The translations under genes were made by a program, and so were the position numbers. A stretch of DNA of 5,085 nt from Actinobacteria bacterium UBA4719 (lineage in GTDB: Bacteria > Actinomycetota > Actinomycetes > Actinomycetales > Dermatophilaceae): NCBI GenBank assembly GCA_002404345.1, contig DHJN01000145.1, forward strand, positions 1 through 5,085, in the 5' to 3' direction. The notes under the pieces are model-generated. The model ran no database searches. It saw only the letters and a program-made list of their open reading frames with translations, and was not told the origin of the DNA. The stretch's first letter is position 1, and every line of letters starts with the position of its first letter. This document shows, one piece after another, positions 1-5,038 of the stretch.

Positions 1-127
1 TCCGTCCTCGTGGCCATGCTCATCGTGTCTCCATCTGTGAGGCGGGGCCGCCTTCGCGGTCTCCGCCGGCGTCGCCTGGCTCGATCTCAACAGCTTCGAG
101 CAGTACGTCTGGTTCTCCTTCGTCGGC
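1..127 (+). pseudogene. 3' fragment of a probable integral membrane protein, frameshifted and joined to an unrelated gene
   Basis: Frame 1 reads a hydrophobic stretch SVLVAMLIVSPSV. After a frame change near 38-42, frame 2 reads AAFAVSAGVAWLDLN and then SFEQYVWFSFVGAG, which looks like one or two transmembrane helices with an aromatic belt. Past about base 127 the same frame only reads antisense of the PPOX gene, so the original coding sequence ends there without its own stop. The spacing and the 'AVS-VAW' helix recall the last helices of TMEM175/DUF1211-type channels, but this is a weak impression from a short piece. What is seen: a hydrophobic fragment, a frameshift and an abrupt join. What is inferred: a gene coming from the left that lost its 3' end in a deletion. 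A chance hydrophobic reading remains possible. Confidence 0.3.
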
Positions 128-501
128 GCGGGGAGATGCGGACCCAGTGGTACGCGTGGCCAGCACACGCGGGTCGAAGCCGGTGCGCGCGGCGAGCCTG
201 TCACCCCGCTGCTGCGGCAGCGCGTCGATCTCGAGGACCTCGACTTCGCCATCGATCATGGACACGTCGCGGGTGTGGCCCAGCCCCAGCCGAACGGTTC
301 GGGTGGTGGCCAGGTTCCTGCCGGTCCCGGCTGTCCGTCGGCGTGGCCACTAGCAGCGCTTCGCCGTCCCAGTCGAAGGACAGCGGTACCAGATACGGCG
401 CACCGTCCGCCGAGGCACTGGCCACCCAGACATCGATGTCGTGGGTGAGCCGATGCTCGGTGTCGCGACGACGCTGAGCGCAGGGGGGGGTCGGCACTCA
501 T
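124..501 (-). pseudogene. Degraded PPOX (pyridoxamine 5'-phosphate oxidase-like, FMN/F420-binding) family gene
   Basis: On the reverse strand one frame reads DIDVWVASASADGAPYLVPL followed by SFDWDGEALLVATPTDS. A second frame, entered near 327-335, continues with GRNLATTRTVRLGLGHTRDV and SMIDGEVEVLEIDALP, then AARTGFDPRVLATR. A third frame near 150 gives YHWVRISPRR. Joined, these follow the split-barrel flavin-binding fold of small PPOX-family oxidoreductases, which use FMN or F420. The usual C-terminal tail after the 'PRR' (normally RLQAWRE-like) is absent; the sequence becomes the forward membrane-protein fragment instead. The ATG at 501 overlaps the stop of the VOC gene (ATGA), but reading in frame from that ATG also needs a one-base change in the run of eight C. 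A GTG at 497 avoids that third lesion. Two internal frameshifts plus a missing 3' end make this very likely a pseudogene; sequencing error could explain the shifts but not the missing tail. Confidence 0.75.
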
Positions 502-854
502 CGGTCCTGAAGCAGCCCGAGGACGTTGCCATCGGGGTCGGTGACGGTGGCCACCAGGCGGCCGCCACCGACGTCGTGCGCGGGCTCCTTCACGGTGGCA
601 CCCGCGGCGGTCACCTCGGCCAGCTTCGCCTCGATGTCCGGCACGTGCCAGTAGGCCACCGGTGAGGTCATGCCCTGCGGTCCACCGCCCGGCACCAGCC
701 CGATGTGCTGGCCCGCGGCCTCGAAGCCGACGTAGTAGGACTCGTCGGTCTGCGGCGGTACGCCGAGCAGGGCCGCGTACACCTCCTTGGCCGTCGCCAG
801 GTCGGAAACGGGATGCAGCACGGTCTTGATTCCCTGGGTGGAAGAGCCGGTCAT
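498..854 (-). CDS. VOC family protein (glyoxalase/bleomycin-resistance fold)
   Basis: A 118-residue protein, the normal size for a single-domain vicinal-oxygen-chelate protein. It shows two beta-alpha-beta-beta-beta half-modules: residues 10-55 (KTVLHPVSDLATAKEVYAAL, then the YYVGFEAAGQHIGLV strand pair) and residues 66-118 (VAYWHVPDIEAKLAEVTAAG, then a C-terminal VATVTDPDGNVLGLLQDR). The 'DPDGN' turn before the last strand is typical of the family. Candidate metal or substrate side chains include His15, His50 and His70, but the reaction cannot be deduced; family members include glyoxalases, dioxygenases, antibiotic-binding proteins and many of unknown role. The ATG at 854 is chosen because AGGAG lies 5 bases upstream on the reverse strand and the homologous region begins just after. 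In-frame ATGs at 887, 896 and further up would add a low-complexity, Thr-rich tail. The stop overlaps the start of the decayed PPOX gene, so the two were translationally coupled. Confidence 0.85.
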   Translation of the reverse strand: MTGSSTQGIKTVLHPVSDLATAKEVYAALLGVPPQTDESYYVGFEAAGQHIGLVPGGGPQGMTSPVAYWHVPDIEAKLAEVTAAGATVKEPAHDVGGGRLVATVTDPDGNVLGLLQDR

Positions 855-859
855 GGTCA

Positions 860-864
860 CTCCT
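860..864 (-). promoter_or_regulatory. Ribosome binding site of the VOC gene
   Basis: AGGAG on the reverse strand, 5 bases before the ATG at 854. It decides the start in favour of the 118-residue protein over longer in-frame choices. Confidence 0.6.
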
Positions 865-995
865 GAAGTCGTGGTGGTGATGTCCATGGCGGTCATGCTA
901 GCTGCGGCTCGGTGACCGGCGCTTCTCGATTCCCGATCGGTCTGGACCTCCGTGCAGCTTGCCTGCACCGCCAGTCTCATCGACGACCCTCATGA

Positions 996-1271
996 GAAAG
1001 CGAGCTTCTGCGTCGACAGCTGGCGCATTTCCAGCCTGACGGCGACTACGGCCAGATGGAAGTCGAGGTCGGCCCCTACGCCCGAATGCTGGCGGGGATC
1101 CGGGGCCGTCGCTTGACGGTCGTAGGGGTGACCGCGAAGTTCAAGTACGACGACCACAAGCCGGCCGAGCACCGCCAGCGCGTGGCCGGCCGGCTGGCTG
1201 AACGGGGCCTGCACCAGGACCAGCGCGCACGGGAAGAACAGTTGCGCCGGCTCACCATGAGTGACGGCTGA
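996..1271 (+). pseudogene. C-terminal remnant of a probable FMN-binding PaiB-like protein
   Basis: The open frame begins after a stop at 993-995 and has no ATG before 1056. It reads HFQPDGDYGQ, then VGPYARMLAGIRG, then VTAKFKYDDHKPAEHRQRVA and GRLAERG, ending at a TGA. The order 'Y-RMLAGIRG ... AKFK ... HR--VA-RLAERG' resembles the C-terminal end of PaiB-type FMN-binding negative regulators, whose fold is also a flavin-binding split barrel. The entire N-terminal barrel (well over 100 residues) is missing; upstream lies only the 5' region of the divergent VOC gene. I see no ribosome binding site at the ATG at 1056, so expression as a 71-residue protein is doubtful. The family call is from remembered motifs and is moderate; the truncated state is more certain. 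Its closeness to the PPOX pseudogene suggests a cluster of small flavoprotein genes that has decayed. Confidence 0.45.
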
Positions 1272-1423
1272 AGCAGCACACGGATGCTCGGCGTGGCCAC
1301 AGGACTAGTTCGTTCTGACCATCTTCGTGCGGACTCCCCTGGCAGCTGACGCCTGGTCCCTAGGCTTCAACGAGGTTGGGTAACTCAGAGCCGGGCCACT
1401 CAGGAAATGCGCAGGCGAAACTG

Positions 1424-2821
1424 GTGGGCAAGGGCCGGGTTATCTGGCAATGCCTCGGGATCAGGCGTTGCTTCGTGGTGGCTACCTTGGCGACGACCCT
1501 GGTGGCCAACGGCCTCTTCACGGCCGCCATACCGGCAAACGCCCGAGTCCAGCTCACGCCGGCAAGCGCCTCTCCAAGGCCGTCGACCAGCTCCGCAAAG
1601 AACCCAGCCCAACCCACACCGGTAAGCGCCCGAGTCAAACCTGCACCGGTAAGCGCCCGAGTCAAACCTGCTCCCACTGTGGTGGATGCGGAGACCCTGA
1701 CACCCGCGCAGCTCACCAGCCAGATCAAGGCGGCCGACGCGTTGCGCGCCGACCTGATGAGGTCCGGTGCCGAGGTGGCGGCGGCAAACTCACGCCTCGA
1801 ACGATTTTCCGCCCAGGCAAACACTGTCCTGGCAAACCTGTCGGCGGCCAGGACCGCCCAGGTGGACGCCGAGACCCAGGCTGCGGCCCAAAGGGCCCGG
1901 CTGGTCAAGCTCGGCATACAGGTCCAGGCGGCCCATGATGCGCTGGGGCAGCTGGCCAGTGACTCCTACATCCGGGGCGGCGGTCCGCTGGGTGACGTTG
2001 TCGCGATCATGCAGGCGCTGACCTCGCCCTCGCCGGACCAGAACACCGACTCCCTGGCGACGGTTCACTACCTTGTCGATGCCCGGGGGCGGCTCCTCAA
2101 TCGGCTGCAGGGACTGCAATCCCAACAGGTCGGAACCTCGGCAAGGGCCGCAGAAGCCAGCAGCCGAGCGGCTGGCGCAGCCAAGCAGGCCGCCGAGGCA
2201 AAGTCTGAGCTCGACACCGTCATCGTCGCGCAACGCGCAGCCCTGGCGGGGTTCCAGGCTGCCGAGGCTACCCAGGTCAGCCACGCAGCGGGTCTGCGCG
2301 GCGCCTTGTTGCGTTCGGAGGAGGCCGATGCCAGGGCAGCCGACCGACGACTCGCCGAGGCCCTTGGTGGCCAGGACTTCAAGCTCCTGATCGACGAAAG
2401 CTCGAGCTGCGGCAAGGACTCGGCAAACTACCCCAACGGTCGAAGGCCGGCCAGTGCGTTGTGCCCGCTGTATGCCGCGGCAGGCGAGAGCCTGGCGCGC
2501 GATGCGGCAATGGCGTTCAACGCAATGAGCAACGCCTACCAGAGGCAGACAGGATCGGCGCTGTGCGTGACCGACAGCTACCGGTCCTACGCCGAGCAGG
2601 TCGCGGTCAAGCTGGCACGCCCGAAGCTGGCGGCAGCACCCGGAACGAGCCAGCACGGACTCGGCCTTGCGGTCGACCTCTGCGGAGGCGTCCAGAGCTT
2701 CGCCAACCCCGCGCATCTGTGGCTGCAGCGACATGCCCCGCTGTACGGATGGTTCCACCCCGCCTGGGCCGAACCATCGGGTGTGCTGCCCGAACCCTGG
2801 CACTGGGAGTTCGCAAGCTGA
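1424..2821 (+). CDS. Secreted coiled-coil D,D-carboxypeptidase, VanY/M15B family
   Basis: A 465-residue exported zinc peptidase expected to trim the terminal D-Ala from peptidoglycan stem peptides. Residues 1-40 form a signal peptide: basic n-region with CLGIRRC, hydrophobic FVVATLATTLVANGLFTAAI, cleavage after PANA. Residues 41-88 are a Pro/Ala/Ser/Lys linker with the repeat VSARVKPAP. Residues about 89-315 are Ala/Glu/Gln-rich coiled coils with a central break (YIRGGGPLGDVVAIM, 182-196), like the N-terminal arms of RipA/CwlO/PcsB-type hydrolases. Residues about 329-465 are the VanY domain: SYRSY with Arg387, SQHGLGLAVD with ligands His411 and Asp418, and EPWHWEF with catalytic Glu457 and ligand His460. 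Cysteines 329, 347, 381 and 420 could form disulfides outside the cell. The GTG at 1424 gives a normal signal peptide but has only a weak upstream AGGCG; a TTG at 1376 would add 16 residues. No clear promoter is visible upstream. The start is uncertain; the family is not. Confidence 0.92.
   Translation: MGKGRVIWQCLGIRRCFVVATLATTLVANGLFTAAIPANARVQLTPASASPRPSTSSAKNPAQPTPVSARVKPAPVSARVKPAPTVVDAETLTPAQLTSQIKAADALRADLMRSGAEVAAANSRLERFSAQANTVLANLSAARTAQVDAETQAAAQRARLVKLGIQVQAAHDALGQLASDSYIRGGGPLGDVVAIMQALTSPSPDQNTDSLATVHYLVDARGRLLNRLQGLQSQQVGTSARAAEASSRAAGAAKQAAEAKSELDTVIVAQRAALAGFQAAEATQVSHAAGLRGALLRSEEADARAADRRLAEALGGQDFKLLIDESSSCGKDSANYPNGRRPASALCPLYAAAGESLARDAAMAFNAMSNAYQRQTGSALCVTDSYRSYAEQVAVKLARPKLAAAPGTSQHGLGLAVDLCGGVQSFANPAHLWLQRHAPLYGWFHPAWAEPSGVLPEPWHWEFAS
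1534..1674 (+). repeat. 27-bp tandem repeat coding for the peptidase linker
   Basis: Two adjacent 27-bp units, 1621-1647 and 1648-1674, differ at one base (A/T in the penultimate codon) and encode PVSARVKPA twice. A diverged relative lies at 1534-1560 (GGCAAACGCCCGAGTC core, encoding ANARVQLTP), followed by a half-matching copy at 1561. The unit is a multiple of three, so copy number can change without breaking the frame. The repeat lies just after the signal peptide and probably sets the length of a flexible, wall-spanning linker. Confidence 0.8.
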
Positions 2822-2830
2822 GCTCCCAGT
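2802..2830 (+). terminator. Hairpin across the stop codon of the peptidase gene
   Basis: ACTGGGAG at 2802-2809 pairs with CTCCCAGT at 2823-2830, an 8-bp perfect stem with a 13-base loop that contains the TGA stop. No T-tract follows. It could act as a weak terminator or mRNA stabiliser between the peptidase and transporter genes, or be a by-product of the direct repeats in the same place. Confidence 0.35.
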
Positions 2831-2858
2831 TCGCAAGCTCAACCCGAGTTCGCAGGCT
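2808..2858 (+). repeat. Three direct repeats AGTTCGCAAGCT between peptidase and transporter genes
   Basis: The 12-mer AGTTCGCAAGCT occurs at 2808-2819 and 2828-2839, and as AGTTCGCAGGCT at 2847-2858, with spacings of 20 and 19 bases. The first copy contains the last codons of the peptidase gene; the third overlaps the possible -35 box of the transporter promoter. The near-helical spacing (two turns) would suit a regulator binding one face of the DNA, but a local duplication is equally possible. Confidence 0.7.
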
Positions 2859-2876
2859 GAAATAGGGCGGGATACT
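2849..2876 (+). promoter_or_regulatory. Possible promoter of the MFS transporter gene
   Basis: TTCGCA (2849-2854, four of six to TTGACA) and GATACT (2871-2876, five of six to the common TATACT) are separated by 16 bases. Transcription would start near 2883, giving an mRNA leader of about 30 bases. The -35 half lies in the third direct repeat. Without mapped starts this stays tentative. Confidence 0.35.
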
Positions 2877-2898
2877 CATGGGGACCGACCCAGCGTAT

Positions 2899-2904
2899 GG
2901 GAGG
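2899..2904 (+). promoter_or_regulatory. Ribosome binding site of the MFS transporter
   Basis: GGGAGG with 8 bases before the ATG at 2913. It fixes this start over several in-frame upstream codons that would run back into the peptidase gene. Confidence 0.7.
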
Positions 2905-2912
2905 CTGCGCCC

Positions 2913-4301
2913 ATGACGAGCGCCGTCGACTCCTCGGCCACATCCAGACGTCCCAGGGACACCCCTCACCAAAGGGCCTGGTACTGGTACGACTGGGCCA
3001 ACTCGGCGTATGTCACGACGACCCTGACCGTCCTCATGGCTCCCTACCTGACCGTCATCGCCAAGAAGGCGGCCTGCCCCACCCTGCCCAGTGACGTCGC
3101 ATGCCCCACCAACCTTCACGTGATCGGCATACCGGTTGACCCCGGATCGCTGGTCTTCTACGTCCTGACCGTCTCCACGATCGTCTCCGCGATCGTCCTG
3201 ATCTTCATCGGCGCCATCGCGGACCGTTCACCGAGGCCCGTGCGGCTGTTCGCCGCCTTCGCCTGGGCCGGAGCGGCGGCCGCGTCGGCGATGTTCCTGG
3301 TCAGCGGCGACAACTGGACGCTGGGAGTGCTGCTCCTTGTCTTCGCCAACCTGTGCCTGGGATCGTCCCTGGTCATCTACGACTCGTTGCTGTGCCGGAT
3401 CGCCTCGCCCGACGAACGCGACCGAGTGTCCAGTCGAGGCTGGGCCTGGGGCTACCTCGGTGGCGGCCTCCTGCTCGTGGTCAACCTTGGGCTGTTGACC
3501 CTCGACACCCAGCTCGGGATCTCCCGGGCACTGGCCGTGCGGATCAGCCTGCTCTCAGCAGGACTGTGGTGGGCCGCGTTCACCATCATCCCGGTCATTG
3601 GCCTGCGCGACCTGCATGGCGCCACCGCGACGACGACCGGCGACCGAGCGGGCGTGGTCAGTGGCAGCCTCAGCCAGCTGGCCAGGACCTTCCGCGAGCT
3701 GCGGCGCTATCCGCAGACGATGCTCTTCCTCCTGGCATATCTGTTCTTCAATGATGGCATCCAGACCGTCATCAGCGTCTCGAGCGTCTACGGTGCTGAG
3801 GAGCTGAAGTTCAACAACAGCCAGCTGATACAGATCATCCTGCTCGTCCAGTTCGTGGCCTTCGGCGGTGCGTTGTTGTTCGGGCGGCTGGCCAGCTGGT
3901 TCGGTGCCTGGCGGGTGGTGCTGAACAGCCTCATGATCTGGACCCTCGTGGTGACCATCGCCTTCTTCGTCCCCGCACGCGCGTTCCTGATCTTCGTCGG
4001 ACTCGCCGTGCTGATCGGGATCGTGCTGGGCGGAAGTCAGGCTCTCTCCCGCTCGATATACAGCCAGCTGATCCCCCGCGGGCACGAGGCCGAGTTCTTC
4101 AGCCTGTACCAGGCCATGGAACGTGGTACGAGCTGGTTCGGGACACTCGTGTTCGGTTTGGTGCACCAGTTCACCCACTCCTACCGCTGGGCCATCATCG
4201 CCTTGATCGTGTTCTTCGTCCTGGGTGGCCTCCTCCTGTCCAGGGTGCGGATGCGTGAGGGGATCACTGCTGCCGGCAACCAGGTTCCGGCGGTCATATG
4301 A
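2913..4301 (+). CDS. MFS transporter, UMF1 / Atg22-like group
   Basis: A 462-residue inner-membrane protein with about 12 hydrophobic helices, the usual size for the major facilitator superfamily. Family marks are WYWYDWANSAY (23-33) before the first helix, IGAIADRS (99-106) as the loop 2-3 motif, YDSLLCRIASPDERDRVSSR (156-175) and GWAWGYLGGGLL (176-187), YLFFNDGIQTVI (276-287) at the start of the second half, and GGSQALSRSIYSQLIPRG (373-390) with AEFFSLYQAMERGTSWFG (393-410). These fit the 'vacuole effluxer Atg22-like' UMF1 proteins; in fungi Atg22 releases amino acids from the vacuole, while bacterial substrates are unknown, so none is proposed. The first external loop has two cysteines (55 and 64) that could form a disulfide. 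The gene sits 91 bp after the peptidase and has its own ribosome binding site. From memory, a transporter of this group lies beside rbpA in other actinobacteria such as Streptomyces. Confidence 0.9.
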   Translation: MTSAVDSSATSRRPRDTPHQRAWYWYDWANSAYVTTTLTVLMAPYLTVIAKKAACPTLPSDVACPTNLHVIGIPVDPGSLVFYVLTVSTIVSAIVLIFIGAIADRSPRPVRLFAAFAWAGAAAASAMFLVSGDNWTLGVLLLVFANLCLGSSLVIYDSLLCRIASPDERDRVSSRGWAWGYLGGGLLLVVNLGLLTLDTQLGISRALAVRISLLSAGLWWAAFTIIPVIGLRDLHGATATTTGDRAGVVSGSLSQLARTFRELRRYPQTMLFLLAYLFFNDGIQTVISVSSVYGAEELKFNNSQLIQIILLVQFVAFGGALLFGRLASWFGAWRVVLNSLMIWTLVVTIAFFVPARAFLIFVGLAVLIGIVLGGSQALSRSIYSQLIPRGHEAEFFSLYQAMERGTSWFGTLVFGLVHQFTHSYRWAIIALIVFFVLGGLLLSRVRMREGITAAGNQVPAVI

Positions 4302-4307
4302 CTCACT

Positions 4308-4347
4308 CCCCCATCCGACGTAAGATGGGGGGCGGTGGACATCCGCC
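4308..4347 (+). terminator. Two adjacent hairpins after the MFS gene
   Basis: CCCCCATC (4308-4315) pairs with GATGGGGG (4324-4331), an 8-bp stem with an 8-base loop starting 7 bases after the transporter stop. GGCGG (4331-4335) then pairs with CCGCC (4343-4347) around a 7-base loop. No T-tract follows, which is common for actinobacterial terminators. The pair probably separates transporter transcription from rbpA; sharing base 4331 means the two stems may compete at their border. Confidence 0.55.
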
Positions 4348-4352
4348 GAACC

Positions 4353-4379
4353 GGAACATTGAGCCTGACGACGGCGTTG
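4353..4379 (+). promoter_or_regulatory. SigR/SigH-type (thiol-oxidative stress) promoter of rbpA
   Basis: GGAAC at 4353-4357 and CGTT at 4375-4378 are separated by 17 bases, with a G following (GTTG). This matches the known pattern for Streptomyces SigR and mycobacterial SigH (GGAAY, 16-18 bases, CGTT). rbpA is a recognised SigR target in Streptomyces coelicolor, which supports the assignment. Transcription would begin near 4386, leaving a leader of about 50 bases before the rbpA ATG. Confidence 0.7.
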
Positions 4380-4423
4380 TGCCCAGTGAATCCCCGCGCA
4401 AAATCTTGTGTGGGCAGCACGTT

Positions 4424-4428
4424 GGGAG
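4424..4428 (+). promoter_or_regulatory. Ribosome binding site of rbpA
   Basis: GGGAG, 10 bases before the ATG at 4439, slightly longer than ideal spacing. Together with the conserved MAERSLRG N-terminus it supports this start rather than the in-frame ATG at 4298. Confidence 0.5.
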
Positions 4429-4438
4429 TACCCCCGTA

Positions 4439-4798
4439 ATGGCCGAACGATCACTTCGTGGCACCAATCTGAGTGCACTCAGCATGGAGACTGACACAAA
4501 CGTCGTGCTCAGCGAGCGTCAGATTGTCAGATACGTGTGCCCTGAGGGCCACATCAGCGAGCTACCGTTCTCTGTCGAGGCGGACGTCCCATCGGTGTGG
4601 GAGTGTCGTTGCGGCGTGGAGGCCCGGCTCGTGGACGGACCCGAGCCGGAGTACAAGAACGTCAAGGCTGTTCGCACCCACTGGGACATGCTGCTGGAGC
4701 GTCGGTCCATTCCCGAGCTCGAAGAGCTGCTCAAGGAGCGACTGGCGTTGCTGCGGGCATCGCGAGGCGAGAAGCCGCGCCGCAAGCGCACCGCCTGA
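4439..4798 (+). CDS. rbpA: RNA polymerase-binding protein RbpA
   Basis: A 119-residue actinobacterial transcription factor that binds RNA polymerase holoenzyme, contacts the group 1 and some group 2 sigma factors, and stabilises the open promoter complex. The N-terminal tail is MAERSLRGTNLSALSMETD. The core domain (about 27-67) has RYVCPEGH with Cys34 and His38, and WECRCG with Cys56 and Cys58, a set suited to binding zinc. The basic linker (about 72-80) contains Arg79, which aligns without gaps to the promoter-contacting linker Arg of Mycobacterium tuberculosis RbpA as I recall that sequence. The sigma-interaction domain is THWDMLLERRSIPELEELLK (80-99), followed by ERLALLR. A basic tail GEKPRRKRTA extends beyond the typical end. 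The gene has its own SigR-type promoter and a downstream hairpin, so it is probably monocistronic. An in-frame ATG at 4298 overlapping the transporter stop is very unlikely as the start, because it would translate the hairpins and promoter. Confidence 0.97.
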   Translation: MAERSLRGTNLSALSMETDTNVVLSERQIVRYVCPEGHISELPFSVEADVPSVWECRCGVEARLVDGPEPEYKNVKAVRTHWDMLLERRSIPELEELLKERLALLRASRGEKPRRKRTA

Positions 4799-4822
4799 CC
4801 CCACCACAGTCGCATCGACCGA

Positions 4823-4857
4823 CAAGCCCCGTGCCGCCCCCGTGGCCGCGGGGCTTG
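4823..4857 (+). terminator. Strong hairpin terminator of rbpA
   Basis: CAAGCCCCG (4823-4831) pairs perfectly with CGGGGCTTG (4849-4857). The 17-base loop contains an inner GCC/GGC pairing that could lengthen the stem. It starts 25 bases after the rbpA stop. A T-run is lacking, as usual in actinobacteria. Confidence 0.75.
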
Positions 4858-4905
4858 CTGCTGTCCGGAACCCTGGCCAACCCCGGTCCCTGCCGACCAT
4901 GAATG

Positions 4906-4934
4906 TTGACAACTCTTGGCGACAATGTGATATG
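4906..4934 (+). promoter_or_regulatory. Possible housekeeping promoter with a perfect -35 box
   Basis: TTGACA (4906-4911) is a full -35 consensus. With a 17-base spacer the -10 hexamer would be GATATG (4929-4934), only a fair match. It points right, toward a gene outside the window. The proposed -10 lies inside the Crp-type palindrome, which suits repression. Alternative boxes further right (TTGACC at 4952, TATTTT at 4980) do not pair at a good spacing. Confidence 0.4.
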
Positions 4935-4941
4935 GGTCACA
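4926..4941. promoter_or_regulatory. Crp/GlxR-type operator, perfect TGTGA-N6-TCACA
   Basis: TGTGA (4926-4930) and TCACA (4937-4941) form a perfect inverted repeat with a 6-base spacer, extended by one A/T pair on the outside. This is the consensus of the cAMP receptor protein family, including actinobacterial Crp and GlxR. The site lies in a noncoding stretch after the rbpA terminator, so it most likely controls the gene to the right of the window. Confidence 0.65.
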
Positions 4942-5002
4942 TACCGAAATCTTGACCAGTTCAATACCAAATCCATACCTATTTTTCTGACCAAAGTCCC
5001 TA

Positions 5003-5038
5003 GTTGGCCTGACCTAGATCGTTGGCCTGACCTAGATC
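5003..5038. repeat. Exact 18-bp tandem duplication in the right-hand intergenic region
   Basis: GTTGGCCTGACCTAGATC occurs twice, head to tail and without mismatch (5003-5020 and 5021-5038), and is followed by GTTA, the start of a third unit. It contains GGCC and CTAG palindromes but is not a simple inverted repeat. It lies in noncoding DNA between the Crp-type site and the right edge. It may be a regulator-binding array in a leader or promoter, or a recent slippage product. Confidence 0.8.

Noticed and set aside
855..980. Longer VOC protein starting at 980
   Set aside because: The extra 42 residues are low-complexity and outside the fold; the ATG at 854 has a clear AGGAG.
1790..2842. 350-residue open frame on the reverse strand
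   Set aside because: It lies wholly opposite the peptidase gene, is Arg/Gly/Leu-rich without recognisable motifs, and is the usual antisense opening of GC-rich DNA.
2667..2912. Upstream in-frame extension of the transporter to 2667
   Set aside because: It overlaps the peptidase catalytic region, and the start at 2913 has GGGAGG at good spacing and matches the family's N-terminus.
4298..4438. N-terminal extension of RbpA from the ATG overlapping the transporter stop (ATGA)
   Set aside because: It would add 47 residues made from the hairpins and the promoter. The RbpA family begins at the MAERSLRG-like motif at 4439, which has its own ribosome binding site.
3555..4478. 307-residue open frame on the reverse strand
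   Set aside because: It is antisense to the transporter and the start of rbpA. Its composition (many Asp, Glu, Gln, His) is the complement of membrane-helix codons.
5003..5038. CRISPR array
   Set aside because: Only two adjacent 18-bp copies without spacers; no longer repeat-spacer pattern exists in the window.
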